Positions 10,186-19,466 of a stretch of 64,000 bases of DNA are shown here, piece after piece. Origin of the DNA: Planctomycetota bacterium (GTDB lineage: Bacteria; Planctomycetota; Planctomycetia; Pirellulales; UBA7805); the NCBI GenBank assembly GCA_003389215.1, contig QQVP01000033.1:1-64000 (forward strand), written 5' to 3'. The position numbers and the translations under genes were made by a program. The stretch's first letter is position 1. Each line of letters opens with the position of its first letter. The notes under the pieces are model-generated. The model was given only the letters and a program-made list of their open reading frames with translations, was not told where the DNA came from and did no database searches.

Positions 10186-10530
10186 ATGGATTCTCCTCAA
10201 AAGTCGAGGCGGCGGTTTATGGCCGCCGCGATGGTGGTGGTCATCGGTTTTGGCACAGTGGTTCAGGCGGCGGGTCCGAACCCGACGACCGCGATCGCGA
10301 CCAAGAAGATGTGTCCCGTGTGCGCCAAAAAGATTGTGGCAAAGCTACAGCAGGTTGATGGAGTCGCGAAAGCGCAGGCGGATGTCCAGTCGAAGACGTT
10401 TGTCGTCGTGCCCGCATCTGGCCGTGTGCTCTCGCCTCGTGCGCTGTGGGATACCGTCGAAAAGAACGGCGAACAGCCGGTTCGCCTCGCGGGACCGAGC
10501 GGTACGTTCAGCGAGAAGCCGCGGTTTTAG
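10186..10530 (+). CDS. exported heavy-metal-associated (HMA) protein, paralogue 2
   Basis: A 114-residue protein with an Arg-rich signal peptide of the twin-arginine look (KSRRRFMAAAMVVVIGFG). An HMA domain follows, with the CxxC site in KKMCPVCAKKI. Its C-terminus (RLAGPSGTFSEKPRF) closely matches that of the minus-strand protein at 6505-6834. The ATG at 10186 has AGGAAGG upstream. It lies between adaptor and pump genes of the RND set and probably shuttles Cu(I) or a similar ion in the periplasm. The RRRF signal may mean export of a folded, metal-loaded form, which is speculative. Confidence 0.85.
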   Translation: MDSPQKSRRRFMAAAMVVVIGFGTVVQAAGPNPTTAIATKKMCPVCAKKIVAKLQQVDGVAKAQADVQSKTFVVVPASGRVLSPRALWDTVEKNGEQPVRLAGPSGTFSEKPRF

Positions 10531-10630
10531 TATCCGAGGCCGAGTGCCTGCTGGGCGGCAACCGCCGCCCAGCAGCTTTGTTACCAGAGGAAAGTGAGAT
10601 TAGCCGTCACGGCCTCAAGGGAACCACGTC

Positions 10631-13600
10631 ATGCTGAACTGGATTATTGACTTTTCGCTGCGAAACCGGGCCTTGGTGCTGATCGTCGTTGCCGCCGTGA
10701 TCGCCACGGGTGCGTGGTCCCTGCAATACATCGACATCGACGCCTTTCCCGACACCACGCCGGTCATGGTGCAAATCAACACGACCGCACCATCACTGTC
10801 GCCGGAAGAAGTTGAACGGCAGATCACGTTTCCTATCGAGCAGGTGATTAGCGGTCTGCCTGGACTTGAAAAGCTGCGATCGATCTCCAAGTTCGGACTG
10901 TCCCAGGTGGTTGTCGTTTTTGAAGATGGCACGGACATCTATTTCGCGCGGCAGTTGATTAACGAACGGCTCACGACCGTCGAACTGCCCGCCGGCATCG
11001 AGCGGCCCAAGATGGGACCGGTTTCGACCGGTCTGGGTGAAGTCTTCCACTACATCGTGCGGCTGGACGGTGTAGATATATCGTCGCTGCCGAAAGAGCG
11101 GCAGGTGGAGAAGCTCACCGAGCTGCGCACGATCCATGATTGGGTCATCAAGCCACAATTACGCACGGTCAGTGGCACGGCCGAGGTCAACAGTTGGGGC
11201 GGATACGAGAAACAGTTCCAGGTGCGCATCGATCCGGATCGCCTTGTCAAGCATGGTCTGACGTTTGACGAGGTGGTCGAAGCCGTCGAGGAAAACAATC
11301 GCAACGTCGGTGGTGGCAACATCACACAGAACAGCCAGATGCTGCTCGTCCACGGCATTGGACGGACGGTCAACATCGAGCAGATCGAGAACATCGTCAT
11401 CAAGGCAAAAGACGGTGTGCCAATCTATGTGCGTGATGTGGCAAGCGTCCAGATCGGTCACGAGATTCGCCGTGGCGCGGTAACAGCCGACGGCCGCGGC
11501 GAAGTCGTCTACGGACTGGGCTTCATGTTGATGGGCGAAAACAGTCACGAAGTAACGAACCGGCTCAAAGAGAAGATGGACGAGATCACAACCACGCTAT
11601 CCCCAGGCGTGGAGGTTGTACCCGTGTACGACCGGACGGAACTGGTTGATCACGTCATCGAGACCGTTCAAAAAAACCTGATGGAAGGCGGCCTGTTAGT
11701 CATCGCAGTGCTGTTCATCTTTCTCGGCAATCTGCGGGCCGGACTAATCGTTGCCCTAGCCATTCCTCTCTCGATGTTGTTCGCCTTCTCTGGCATGCTG
11801 CGATTCGGCATCGCCGCCAGCTTGCTCAGTTTGGGCGCGATCGACTTCGGTCTTGTCGTGGACAGTTCCGTGGTGATGATCGAGAACTGTGTGCGGAAGC
11901 TGTCGCACGGGATTCCGCGAGGCATGACGAAGATCGATGTGGTGCGTGACGCCGCTGTCGAAGTGCGGAAGCCCACGATGTTCGGCGAACTGATCATCAT
12001 GATCGTGTACCTGCCAATTCTCACGCTCGAAGGCGTCGAAGGAAAACTGTTTCGGCCGATGGCGTTGACTGTCATTTTCGCGCTTGCGGGCTCGATGATC
12101 TTGTCGCTCACACTGATGCCGGTGCTGGCCAGCTATGTCCTGCCCAAGCGCTTGGAAGAACGCGAGCCGTTTCTGATCCGCTGGATCAAACGTCTCTATC
12201 AGCCAATCTTGCACTTCACGATGCACCACAAGCTGGCCGTGATCGGCTTCGCGCTATGTCTACTCGTGATCGCCTTCGGGTTGATTGCTCCCAACCTTGG
12301 ATCGGAATTCGTGCCAAAGCTGTCCGAGGGCGCGATTGCGATCAATGTCGTGCGGCTGGCAGGCACTAACCTGGACGAATCCATCCGTTACAACACGCAG
12401 ATGGAGCGAGCGATTCTCAAGGAGTTTCCGGATGAAGTCGTACACGTGTGGACGCGCATTGGCAGTGCCGAAGTCGCGACCGATCCGATGGGGATCGAAC
12501 TGTGTGACTTGTTCATCACGCTGACACCTCGCAATCAGTGGACGCGCGCCGTGACGCAAGCTGAATTGACCGAGTTGATCCAACAGAGCATGCGGGAATT
12601 GCCCGGCCAGCGGATTGCCATGACGCAGCCGATCGAGATGCGGTTAAACGAAATGATTTCCGGCGTCCGCTCCGACGTGGCCGTGAAACTATTCGGCGAC
12701 GATTTCGACGTGCTGGTGGGCAAGGCAGAAGAGATTGAAAGGGTATTACGGTCGATCGACGGAAACGCTGACGTGGCCGTTGAACAAATCACGGGCCAAC
12801 CGGTGCTGCAGATCAAAATCAAACAGGACGAAATTGCCCGCTACGGGGTATCGGCCAAACAAGTGCTGGACCTCGTCGAGTCGCTGGGAAGCTTCGAGTT
12901 GGGTGAAGTTTTCGAGGGCCAGCTCCGCTTTCCGCTAATCGTCCGTCTCCCGGAAGATATTCGGGCCAGCCCCGAAGCGATCGGCGCGATGCAACTACGA
13001 ACACCCAGTGGTCAGCGGATTCCACTTGCGAGACTGGCCGCGATTCAGCTTATTGAAGGCCCATCGACGATCACACGCGAATGGGGTTACCGCCGAATCA
13101 ATATTTCATCCAACATTCGCGGTCGCGACATGGGCAGCTTTGTGGCCGAGGCCCAGCGGCGAATCGAAGACGAAGTGAAACTGCCACCCGGCCGTTATCA
13201 CTTGGAGTGGGGCGGGCAATTTGAAAATCTGATCAGCGCCCGCCAGCGACTGATGGTCGTGGTTCCCCTCGCGCTGGTGTTGATCTTCGGCCTGCTGTAT
13301 ATGACCTACAACAACGTGATTGACGCGATTCGCGTATTCACTGCGGTACCGTTCGCCTGGACGGGTGGAATTATTGCACTGTGGGTTCGCGACATGCCGT
13401 TTTCCATTTCGGCGGCTGTGGGCTTTGTGGTGTTGTCTGGCGTTGCAGTGCTGGATGACATGCTTCTCGTCTCCACGATTCGCCGCTTGCGCCGGAGAGG
13501 CATGGGGTTGGAAGACGCGGTCGAGACGGCGGCGATGACGCGGCTGCGCCCAGTGTTGATGACGACCTTGGTCGCGGCCTTGGGATTTGTACCAATGGCG

Positions 13601-13804
13601 CTCAATACCGGAATGGGAGCCGAAGTCCAACGACCGCTCGCAACGGTCGTGATCGGCGGCGTCATCAGCGGGATGGTCATGTCGCTCCTGGTCTTACGCG
13701 TGCTGTACATGGTGTTCGCCGGGCCAGTCGGAAGAAAGGTTGAGAGCCGCGAGTCGGCCGCGGAAACAGAGGAGATGGAACTGGTAGGAGCGAGTAGCCA
13801 ATGA
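10631..13804 (+). CDS. cusA: CusA/CzcA-type heavy-metal RND efflux pump
   Basis: A 1057-residue inner-membrane RND transporter of full family length. It starts MLNWIIDFSLRNRALVLIVV, the standard first helix. It shows IDIDAFPDTTPVMVQI and the HME signature GAIDFGLVVDSSVVMIENCV near residue 403. Charged residues for proton relay lie in the fourth and tenth helices (VLDDMLL, about residue 940). Two large periplasmic loops are present. The family exports Cu/Ag or Zn/Co/Ni/Cd by proton antiport. The substrate subtype cannot be set with confidence from reading alone, though CxxC HMA partners favour Cu/Ag. The usual DGAV motif reads DSSV here. Confidence 0.95.
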   Translation: MLNWIIDFSLRNRALVLIVVAAVIATGAWSLQYIDIDAFPDTTPVMVQINTTAPSLSPEEVERQITFPIEQVISGLPGLEKLRSISKFGLSQVVVVFEDGTDIYFARQLINERLTTVELPAGIERPKMGPVSTGLGEVFHYIVRLDGVDISSLPKERQVEKLTELRTIHDWVIKPQLRTVSGTAEVNSWGGYEKQFQVRIDPDRLVKHGLTFDEVVEAVEENNRNVGGGNITQNSQMLLVHGIGRTVNIEQIENIVIKAKDGVPIYVRDVASVQIGHEIRRGAVTADGRGEVVYGLGFMLMGENSHEVTNRLKEKMDEITTTLSPGVEVVPVYDRTELVDHVIETVQKNLMEGGLLVIAVLFIFLGNLRAGLIVALAIPLSMLFAFSGMLRFGIAASLLSLGAIDFGLVVDSSVVMIENCVRKLSHGIPRGMTKIDVVRDAAVEVRKPTMFGELIIMIVYLPILTLEGVEGKLFRPMALTVIFALAGSMILSLTLMPVLASYVLPKRLEEREPFLIRWIKRLYQPILHFTMHHKLAVIGFALCLLVIAFGLIAPNLGSEFVPKLSEGAIAINVVRLAGTNLDESIRYNTQMERAILKEFPDEVVHVWTRIGSAEVATDPMGIELCDLFITLTPRNQWTRAVTQAELTELIQQSMRELPGQRIAMTQPIEMRLNEMISGVRSDVAVKLFGDDFDVLVGKAEEIERVLRSIDGNADVAVEQITGQPVLQIKIKQDEIARYGVSAKQVLDLVESLGSFELGEVFEGQLRFPLIVRLPEDIRASPEAIGAMQLRTPSGQRIPLARLAAIQLIEGPSTITREWGYRRINISSNIRGRDMGSFVAEAQRRIEDEVKLPPGRYHLEWGGQFENLISARQRLMVVVPLALVLIFGLLYMTYNNVIDAIRVFTAVPFAWTGGIIALWVRDMPFSISAAVGFVVLSGVAVLDDMLLVSTIRRLRRRGMGLEDAVETAAMTRLRPVLMTTLVAALGFVPMALNTGMGAEVQRPLATVVIGGVISGMVMSLLVLRVLYMVFAGPVGRKVESRESAAETEEMELVGASSQ

Positions 13805-13930
13805 CCCTGTAACAGATTTTCCAGCCCCCGTAACCGAGTTAGACCGGATTGACTTGAACAGAAGAAGGCAGGGTTTCTGTGGACCCTGCTGGACACTGTT
13901 CCCCGAGCACGATTTGAAAAGGAGTGAATT

Positions 13931-14311
13931 ATGAGCAGAGTGTTAATCGAGCGAAGTGCGATGTTTGGTCTGTTACTGGCCTTTGCCGTAATAGCAACTG
14001 GCTGCGGCCAACAGGCGGGTGACGACAGCTCGAGGCCAGTCTCCAAGACGTCGCACGACCTCGGCGAGGAAGATCACGACGCCGACCATGATCACGGCGG
14101 CTGGTGGTGTGTTGAGCACGCCATCCCCGAGGAAGAATGCAGTCTTTGCAGTTCAAAGGCTGCGGCGGCGTTCAAGGCTAAGGGCGATTGGTGTGAGGAA
14201 CACAACCGAGCTGAGTCGCAGTGCTTCAAATGTGATCCGTCGCGTGCGGAAAAGTTTGCAAAACTCTACAAGGCGAAATTTGGCCAGGCGCCGCCCGAAC
14301 CTGAGGAATAA
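13931..14311 (+). CDS. lipoprotein with WCxEH Cys repeat domain
   Basis: A 126-residue lipoprotein (lipobox VIATGC, Cys25) with a good ribosome site (AAGGAG). After an acidic His/Asp stretch (DHDADHDHGG) it carries two copies of the module WC-x-EH-x4-E-x2-C-x2-C: WWCVEHAIPEEECSLC and DWCEEHNRAESQCFKC. The same module is fused to the CusB-like adaptor at 8371-10077. It ends in a short helical Lys/Pro tail. The paired Cys-x2-Cys and Cys-x-Glu-His residues look like a metal site. It follows the pump gene and probably presents metal to the efflux complex. Confidence 0.78.
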   Translation: MSRVLIERSAMFGLLLAFAVIATGCGQQAGDDSSRPVSKTSHDLGEEDHDADHDHGGWWCVEHAIPEEECSLCSSKAAAAFKAKGDWCEEHNRAESQCFKCDPSRAEKFAKLYKAKFGQAPPEPEE

Positions 14312-14506
14312 GATTATACTGAGACAGCTGTCGTCGCAATTCCTGAGCTGTCTGCTCTCAGCGAACAGTTGAGAGTATCAATGACGATGGTAATCCCGGA
14401 CACGGACATTCCGGCACGATCAGCAGTCGTCCGTTTAGCTGATACATGACCGTCCAACGGCCGTTGTTGTGTGATTGACGCGGTCAATCGTGAGGAGTAT
14501 CGCTGT

Positions 14507-14998
14507 ATGCGAGTTGGCATCTTTGCGGACTCACACGACCACCTGGATAATATCCGCTTGGCGGTGGATCAATTTAATCGGGCTGAGTGCGAATGCGTCA
14601 TCTTTGCAGGTGATCTCGTCTCGACGATTGCTGTGCCACCATTGCGCGCTTTGCATTGCCCGCTGATTGGGTGCTTCGGCGATAACGAAGGAAACAAGAC
14701 TGGATTGCGGGCGGGCTTGAGGATTGTGGCTACTCTTTATGAGGAGCCACCCGTGCGATTTGAGGCAACGGATGGCACGAGGTTTGTTATCGCTCACATG
14801 GAGCGGCAATTTCGTGGCGCAGATAATGCGTTTGATGTCGGCGTGTATGGACACACGCATAAACCGCGGATTCGGCGTGATGAATGCGGTCGGCTATTCA
14901 TCAATCCGGGCGAGACTGGCGGCTGGAGCTTCGGTCGTCCCACGATTGTGATCCTCGAAACGGATAAACTCCATGTACGCGTGATTGAGCTCACCTAA
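14507..14998 (+). CDS. YfcE/MJ0936-type metallophosphoesterase
   Basis: A 163-residue calcineurin-like phosphoesterase. The metal ligands are visible in order: FADSHDH (D-x-H), FAGDLV (GD), GCFGDNEG (GDN[E/H]), AHMERQF (H) and GVYGHTHKP (GHTH). The size fits the small YfcE/MJ0936 phosphodiesterase group. The ATG at 14507 is preceded by GAGGAG, so the 12-codon upstream extension is unlikely. It sits inside the metal-resistance run, but its substrate and any link to metal are unknown. Confidence 0.88.
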   Translation: MRVGIFADSHDHLDNIRLAVDQFNRAECECVIFAGDLVSTIAVPPLRALHCPLIGCFGDNEGNKTGLRAGLRIVATLYEEPPVRFEATDGTRFVIAHMERQFRGADNAFDVGVYGHTHKPRIRRDECGRLFINPGETGGWSFGRPTIVILETDKLHVRVIELT

Positions 14999-15017
14999 GT
15001 GCAAAGCCTCGCAGGTC

Positions 15018-15310
15018 GTGAGCACAAGGCAAGCAGAACTGATTCTACGAATATGCGGCATGGACTGTGCTGAGGAAGTTGCCCTCCTCAAACGGGCGTT
15101 GGGACCGCTCGTGGGCGGTGAGAACCGGCTGACCTTTGACATCCTCAACGCCGAGTTAATCGTCGAGTCGGGGCCGGAGTCGGTCGCGACCGAAGCGATC
15201 ATCGAAGCTGTGGCGCCCACAGGAATGCGAGCTGAGGTTTGGCAGGGGACAACCGACTCGGAACATGATTCACAATTCTGACAGCGGCATACCTGGACGT
15301 TATTGACCAG
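15018..15310 (+). pseudogene. remnant of a duplicated P-type ATPase gene (HMA part only)
   Basis: From GTG 15018 the frame reads MSTRQAELILRICGMDCAEE, parallel to the start of the intact ATPase at 15918. The match continues at the DNA level for about 290 bases. The frame stops at 15279-15281 with TGA where the intact gene has TGG (ttctga versus ttctgg). Similarity continues past that stop to about 15310 and then ends abruptly. The short 87-residue product, essentially one HMA-like domain lacking CxxC, could still be made. I regard it as the decayed 5' end of a second ATPase copy. Confidence 0.75.
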
Positions 15311-15767
15311 AGTCGGTGGTCCGTTCAGCGCGATCGAATTTTTTCGGTATGGGTTGCTGGTCAGACATCGCCGGGGAAGGCCGATATGAAGGACGTCGAT
15401 CGCAGGAGTATCTTCGGTAGTTGGGAGAGGTAGTGTAGAAATGATGGACAGTGCGCCCGTAGCGTTGACCATGATGTACCCGACGGTGACTAATACGTCC
15501 TGCATAGTACCGGTAGAAGGGAGAGCTGTAGTAGTGATGCACGGTGCGGCCGTAGCGTTGGCCGTAATGCTTCGCACGGTGACTAATCCGGCCAGAAACA
15601 TAGCGGACGACTGGCTCATGGCTTGATTGGATTTGCCAAGCGGCGATGGGCTGCTGATTCGGCTGTGAGTGTGCATCGTCGGCGTGAGATCGGCCTGCAG
15701 GCAGCAACGTGAAGCACGAGCTAGCCGTCACGAGGAAGGACAGCCGCAAATAGGCGTGGGGCGTCAT
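15300..15767 (-). CDS. secreted Tyr/His/Arg-rich repeat protein
   Basis: A 155-residue protein with a signal peptide (LRLSFLVTASSCFTLLPAG). The mature part has a clear tandem repeat of about 31 residues: RISHRAKHYGQRYGRTVHHY and RISHRRVHHGQRYGRTVHHF, each followed by YxxSP or TTSP. It is rich in His, Tyr and Arg, which suggests metal or surface binding. No family was recognised. It is convergent with the ATPase remnant and overlaps its decayed end by a few bases, so an insertion or rearrangement probably brought it here. Confidence 0.6.
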   Translation of the reverse strand: MTPHAYLRLSFLVTASSCFTLLPAGRSHADDAHSQPNQQPIAAWQIQSSHEPVVRYVSGRISHRAKHYGQRYGRTVHHYYSSPFYRYYAGRISHRRVHHGQRYGRTVHHFYTTSPNYRRYSCDRRPSYRPSPAMSDQQPIPKKFDRAERTTDSGQ

Positions 15768-15917
15768 GGCTAGAAGTCCTAGTCAACGAGTGCCACCCAA
15801 TCAGCACTACCAGAATACTACGGTCACTGCCTAATTCCGACAAGTTTTTGATATGGCATCGCCTCTACTTCGGTCCGGTCCTGCACTTCACGACATTGGC
15901 TCTCCGATTTCATTAGC

Positions 15918-18104
15918 ATGAGCACGACACCTCCAGAACTCGCTTTCAAAATCCATGGCATGGACTGTGCCGAGGAGATAGCCGTGCTCAAACGGGAGCT
16001 GGGGCCCCTTGTCGGAAGTGAGGACTGGCTGGTGTTCGACATCCTTAACGGCAAGTTGGTTGTCGAGTCGGGTACGGATTCGGTCTCGACCGAAGCAATC
16101 ATCCAGGCCGTGGCGCGCACAGGAATGCGGGCTGAGGTTTGGCAGGCCACGGCCTCCGCGGTGGGTGATGCAGGATTCTGGCAGCAGCACGCCCGGACTG
16201 TACTGACTGGAGCCAGCGGTCTGTGTGGCTTGAGCGGTTTGGTGGTGCATGCCTGGCTGGCTGGCGGCATCATGACCGCACTGGGTTCAGAAGGGATGGG
16301 CGTGGCCCATGGTGTGCCGCTTGTCGCGATCTTGCTCTACGCAATCGGTATCGTCACCGGTGTGTGGTTAATCATACCCAAGGCATGGCGAGCGGCCGTC
16401 GGCTTCCGGCCGGATATGAACTTGTTGATGACCATCGCCGTGATTGGCGCCGTGGCAATCGGCGAGTGGTTTGAAGCAGTTACCGTAGTGTTCCTCTTCT
16501 CGGTCTCGCTGCTCTTGGAATCGTGGAGTGTTGGTCGCGCTCGTCGTGCCGTCGCCGCGCTCATGGACCTGACGCCGCCAACCGCTCGCGTGCGCGATGA
16601 CGAAGGCAATGAGCAGATCGTTGCGCCAAAAGACGTTGCCATCGGCGCCATCTTCGTCGTGCGACCCGCTGAGAAAATCCCACTCGACGGCACCGTCGTT
16701 CGTGGAGCGAGCGACGTCAACCAGGCACCGATCACGGGCGAAAGCGTACCGGTCGCCAAGAGTCCCGATTCTGAAGTCTTCGCGGGTACGGTCAACGGCA
16801 ATGGCGTGCTGGAAATTGAATGCACGAAGCCGGCGAGCGACACGACACTGGCCCATATTATTCGTATGGTTGGCGAAGCGCAATCGCGCCGCGCCCCGTC
16901 CGAGAAATGGGTGGAGAAGTTTGCGCGGGTCTATACGCCCACAGTAATGATCCTCGCAGCAGCCGTTCTCCTGATTCCGCCGTTGGTCTTCGGCGGCCCG
17001 TGGCTCGATTGGTTGTACCGATCCTTGGTCCTACTCGTGATCGCGTGTCCGTGCGCCCTGGTCATCTCAACGCCGGTCAGCATCGTGGCGGCACTGGCGG
17101 CGGCCGCTCGCAATGGCGTGTTGATCAAAGGCGGCGTCTTTGTCGAAGCACCCGCTCGCCTGCTGGCGATTGCCATGGACAAGACGGGTACCCTGACGGA
17201 GGGCCGGCCCTCCGTTGTGGACGTCGTGCCCATGAGCGGGCATGACGATGTGGAACTCCTTCAGCGAGTAGCCGCTTTGGAATCGCATAGTAATCATCCA
17301 CTCGCACAAGCCATCGTGGCCGCGGCGAACGACCGGGGCGTGACAATCCTCGATGCAGAGGAATTTGAAATCATTCAGGGGAAAGGGGCTATGGGTCGCA
17401 TCAATGGCAAACCTTACTGGCTCGGCTCGCACCGCTTCCTGGAAGAACGTGGTCAAGAAACGGCGGACGTGCATGAGCGTCTGGAAGCAATGCAGCAGGC
17501 AGGCCGGACGGTTGTAGTTGTTGGCAATGACTCCCACGTTTGCGGCTTTCTTACCTTAGCTGATTCACTGAGACCGACAGCGACCGAATCTATTAAGCGG
17601 CTTCGAGAAGCCGGCGTCGACCACATTGTCATGCTCACCGGCGACAACGAAGGCACCGCCCACGTGATCGCCGACCAAGCAGGCATCGACGAAGTCCAGG
17701 CGGAACTACTGCCCGAAGACAAAGTCCGTGCCGTTGAAGCGCTGGTGGCCAAGCATGGCCAAGTCGCGATGATCGGAGACGGCGTCAATGACGCACCAGC
17801 ACTGGGCCGTGCGAGCATGGGCATCGCCATGGGAGCAGTCGGTAGTGACGCGGCCATCGAAACGGCGGACATTGCCTTGATGTCCGACGACCTCTCGAAA
17901 CTGCCTTGGCTGATCGGCCACTCCCGTCGCGCTCTAGCCGTCATTCGTCAGAACATTACGTTTGCCCTCGCCGTCAAAGCTATCTTCGTCATCCTCACAT
18001 TCGCCGGCTATGCCTCCCTCTGGGCCGCCATCGCCGCCGATATGGGTGCGTCGCTACTCGTGATTCTTAACGGGCTGAGATTGCTAAATACCGCACACTC
18101 ATGA
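15918..18104 (+). CDS. P1B-type heavy-metal ATPase (Zn/Cd/Pb class)
   Basis: A 728-residue P-type ATPase. The N-terminal HMA-like domain has GMDCAEE instead of CxxC. The membrane part holds the CPC motif (IACPCALVIS, about residue 378). The phosphorylation site is DKTGTLTEG (Asp421), with SNHPLA, MLTGDNEG and GDGVNDAPAL in order. The last helices show AVKAIFVI and AADMGASLLVILNGLRLL; the Lys and Asp there are hallmarks of the P1B-2 Zn/Cd/Pb class. It exports divalent metals from the cytoplasm. The ATG lacks a strong ribosome site. It lies just after a decayed duplicate of its own 5' end. Confidence 0.94.
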   Translation: MSTTPPELAFKIHGMDCAEEIAVLKRELGPLVGSEDWLVFDILNGKLVVESGTDSVSTEAIIQAVARTGMRAEVWQATASAVGDAGFWQQHARTVLTGASGLCGLSGLVVHAWLAGGIMTALGSEGMGVAHGVPLVAILLYAIGIVTGVWLIIPKAWRAAVGFRPDMNLLMTIAVIGAVAIGEWFEAVTVVFLFSVSLLLESWSVGRARRAVAALMDLTPPTARVRDDEGNEQIVAPKDVAIGAIFVVRPAEKIPLDGTVVRGASDVNQAPITGESVPVAKSPDSEVFAGTVNGNGVLEIECTKPASDTTLAHIIRMVGEAQSRRAPSEKWVEKFARVYTPTVMILAAAVLLIPPLVFGGPWLDWLYRSLVLLVIACPCALVISTPVSIVAALAAAARNGVLIKGGVFVEAPARLLAIAMDKTGTLTEGRPSVVDVVPMSGHDDVELLQRVAALESHSNHPLAQAIVAAANDRGVTILDAEEFEIIQGKGAMGRINGKPYWLGSHRFLEERGQETADVHERLEAMQQAGRTVVVVGNDSHVCGFLTLADSLRPTATESIKRLREAGVDHIVMLTGDNEGTAHVIADQAGIDEVQAELLPEDKVRAVEALVAKHGQVAMIGDGVNDAPALGRASMGIAMGAVGSDAAIETADIALMSDDLSKLPWLIGHSRRALAVIRQNITFALAVKAIFVILTFAGYASLWAAIAADMGASLLVILNGLRLLNTAHS

Positions 18105-18402
18105 CCTTTCGGACTGGAACAGCAGTCCACTTACGGTCGCGTTGCGTCAGGATTATCGGATTACTCAAACGAGCAACCATTGCAGAAATACGACCTAGAC
18201 GAATCTTGGCTTTATCAAGAAGTCCGGTTCAGTGCCCCCTTGAGGACTCAAGGTGCTACTGTACTGCATGAATGAATAAAGGCCACGCAAGTCGTGATGC
18301 CGTACCATGCGCCGGCTACGTCGTTTTCAGAGGTGTCAATGCCGACGAAGAGCACTATGACGAGGCCGTGACGAATCTAATAGCATACAGATGCAAATGT
18401 CT
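18105..18402. other. gap at the end of the metal island
   Basis: About 300 bases between the ATPase and the next minus-strand operon. I see no convincing reading frame, RNA gene, strong hairpin or recognisable attachment site here. It marks the change from the plus-strand metal genes to the minus-strand conflict-type operon. Confidence 0.4.
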
Positions 18403-19464
18403 TTAGCCGTTACAGGCCGCAGATAGACAATGCAGAGCGGTGCCGCGCCGCCTCCGGCCCACTGGGCGCACTTGAGATGGCTCGCACTCGTATGCAGTAT
18501 CGCAGCCGAGAGATTCGATTTCTTGGTCACTAGACTCGTACATGCCGCCGCGCGCGCCAACGAACTGACAGCTCCAGGCGCTCAGTGCCTGCCCATGCTC
18601 AAGAGCATGGCCAACAAGCCCAGCTTCGATGTGCGAATCTGGAGTAGGAACACCTTTCAACAACTGCTCCAAAAATCCGGCCGTACACCAGTCTCCGGCG
18701 CCGACCGCATCGACCGGCTGTTCCTTTAAGATCGATCGAAGCCTATTCCAACCTGTTCCTCTTCGCCCTTCGTTTTGCAATCGGTATCTCAATCCTTCAC
18801 TTCCTAGTGTTTCGACTTGAATCAACGGTCGATTCGTTCCCGACAGACCACTCAGCTCGCTCATGCGTTCGTTCGAGTACTTGAGTACGTGACAATACAA
18901 GAGTGCCTCTCGAAACAACCGTTGACTGCCTGTACCCGATGGCTCGAATACGATCCATGCTCCACGTTTTCTGTAATACTTCGCTAACTCGATACTTGAT
19001 CGAGAAACTCGGTCAAAAAAGAATACGTCTGCCTTCGGTAGTGTTTCCTTCAACTCAAGTACGCTCTTATTGGTGACTGGACGATAGCTGGGCAGCCAAA
19101 CTCCACAGCTAGGGCATGTCCATGCGAACCGGTGATACGAATCTCCGCTTTTTCGATAGCGAAGATTCTCAATAACAACCGGGGTTGCGGCCCTCGGGTA
19201 AAGACTCAAGTATTTCGTGTCGACATCCCACTTCTTCATGTCACGCACAACGCGCTCGCCTGCGGCGTCTCTGTCGAGCCGGCCTATGGGCAGTGTTCGC
19301 CAGCCGAAGTGCGACAATATGGTCGTGACATTCCCACATGTACCTCCCGCGTACACCCTTTGTATGCCGGGAACATGTTGATCGAGGACGACGTCGAGCG
19401 CGATGAATCCGGCAGATACCAATGTCGGTACACAAGATCTTCTTTTCGAGTCTTTTTTGTACAT
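18403..19464 (-). CDS. PfkB-family carbohydrate/nucleoside kinase
   Basis: A 353-residue PfkB (ribokinase-like) protein. The N-terminus VSAGFIALDVVLD and AGGTCGNVTTILSHFGW match the sugar-binding start of the family. The C-terminal ATP/catalytic motif DAVGAGDWCTAGFLE contains the catalytic Asp. An unusual CxxC (TCPSCGVWLP) lies near residue 118. The last 40 residues are a family-atypical tail. It is the last gene of the minus-strand operon; the upstream gene ends two bases before its ATG, which has a GGGAGG ribosome site. In an operon with PRTase-like and HAD proteins, its substrate is likely a ribosyl or nucleoside compound. That is inference. Confidence 0.85.
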   Translation of the reverse strand: MYKKDSKRRSCVPTLVSAGFIALDVVLDQHVPGIQRVYAGGTCGNVTTILSHFGWRTLPIGRLDRDAAGERVVRDMKKWDVDTKYLSLYPRAATPVVIENLRYRKSGDSYHRFAWTCPSCGVWLPSYRPVTNKSVLELKETLPKADVFFFDRVSRSSIELAKYYRKRGAWIVFEPSGTGSQRLFREALLYCHVLKYSNERMSELSGLSGTNRPLIQVETLGSEGLRYRLQNEGRRGTGWNRLRSILKEQPVDAVGAGDWCTAGFLEQLLKGVPTPDSHIEAGLVGHALEHGQALSAWSCQFVGARGGMYESSDQEIESLGCDTAYECEPSQVRPVGRRRRGTALHCLSAACNG

Positions 19465-19466
19465 TC

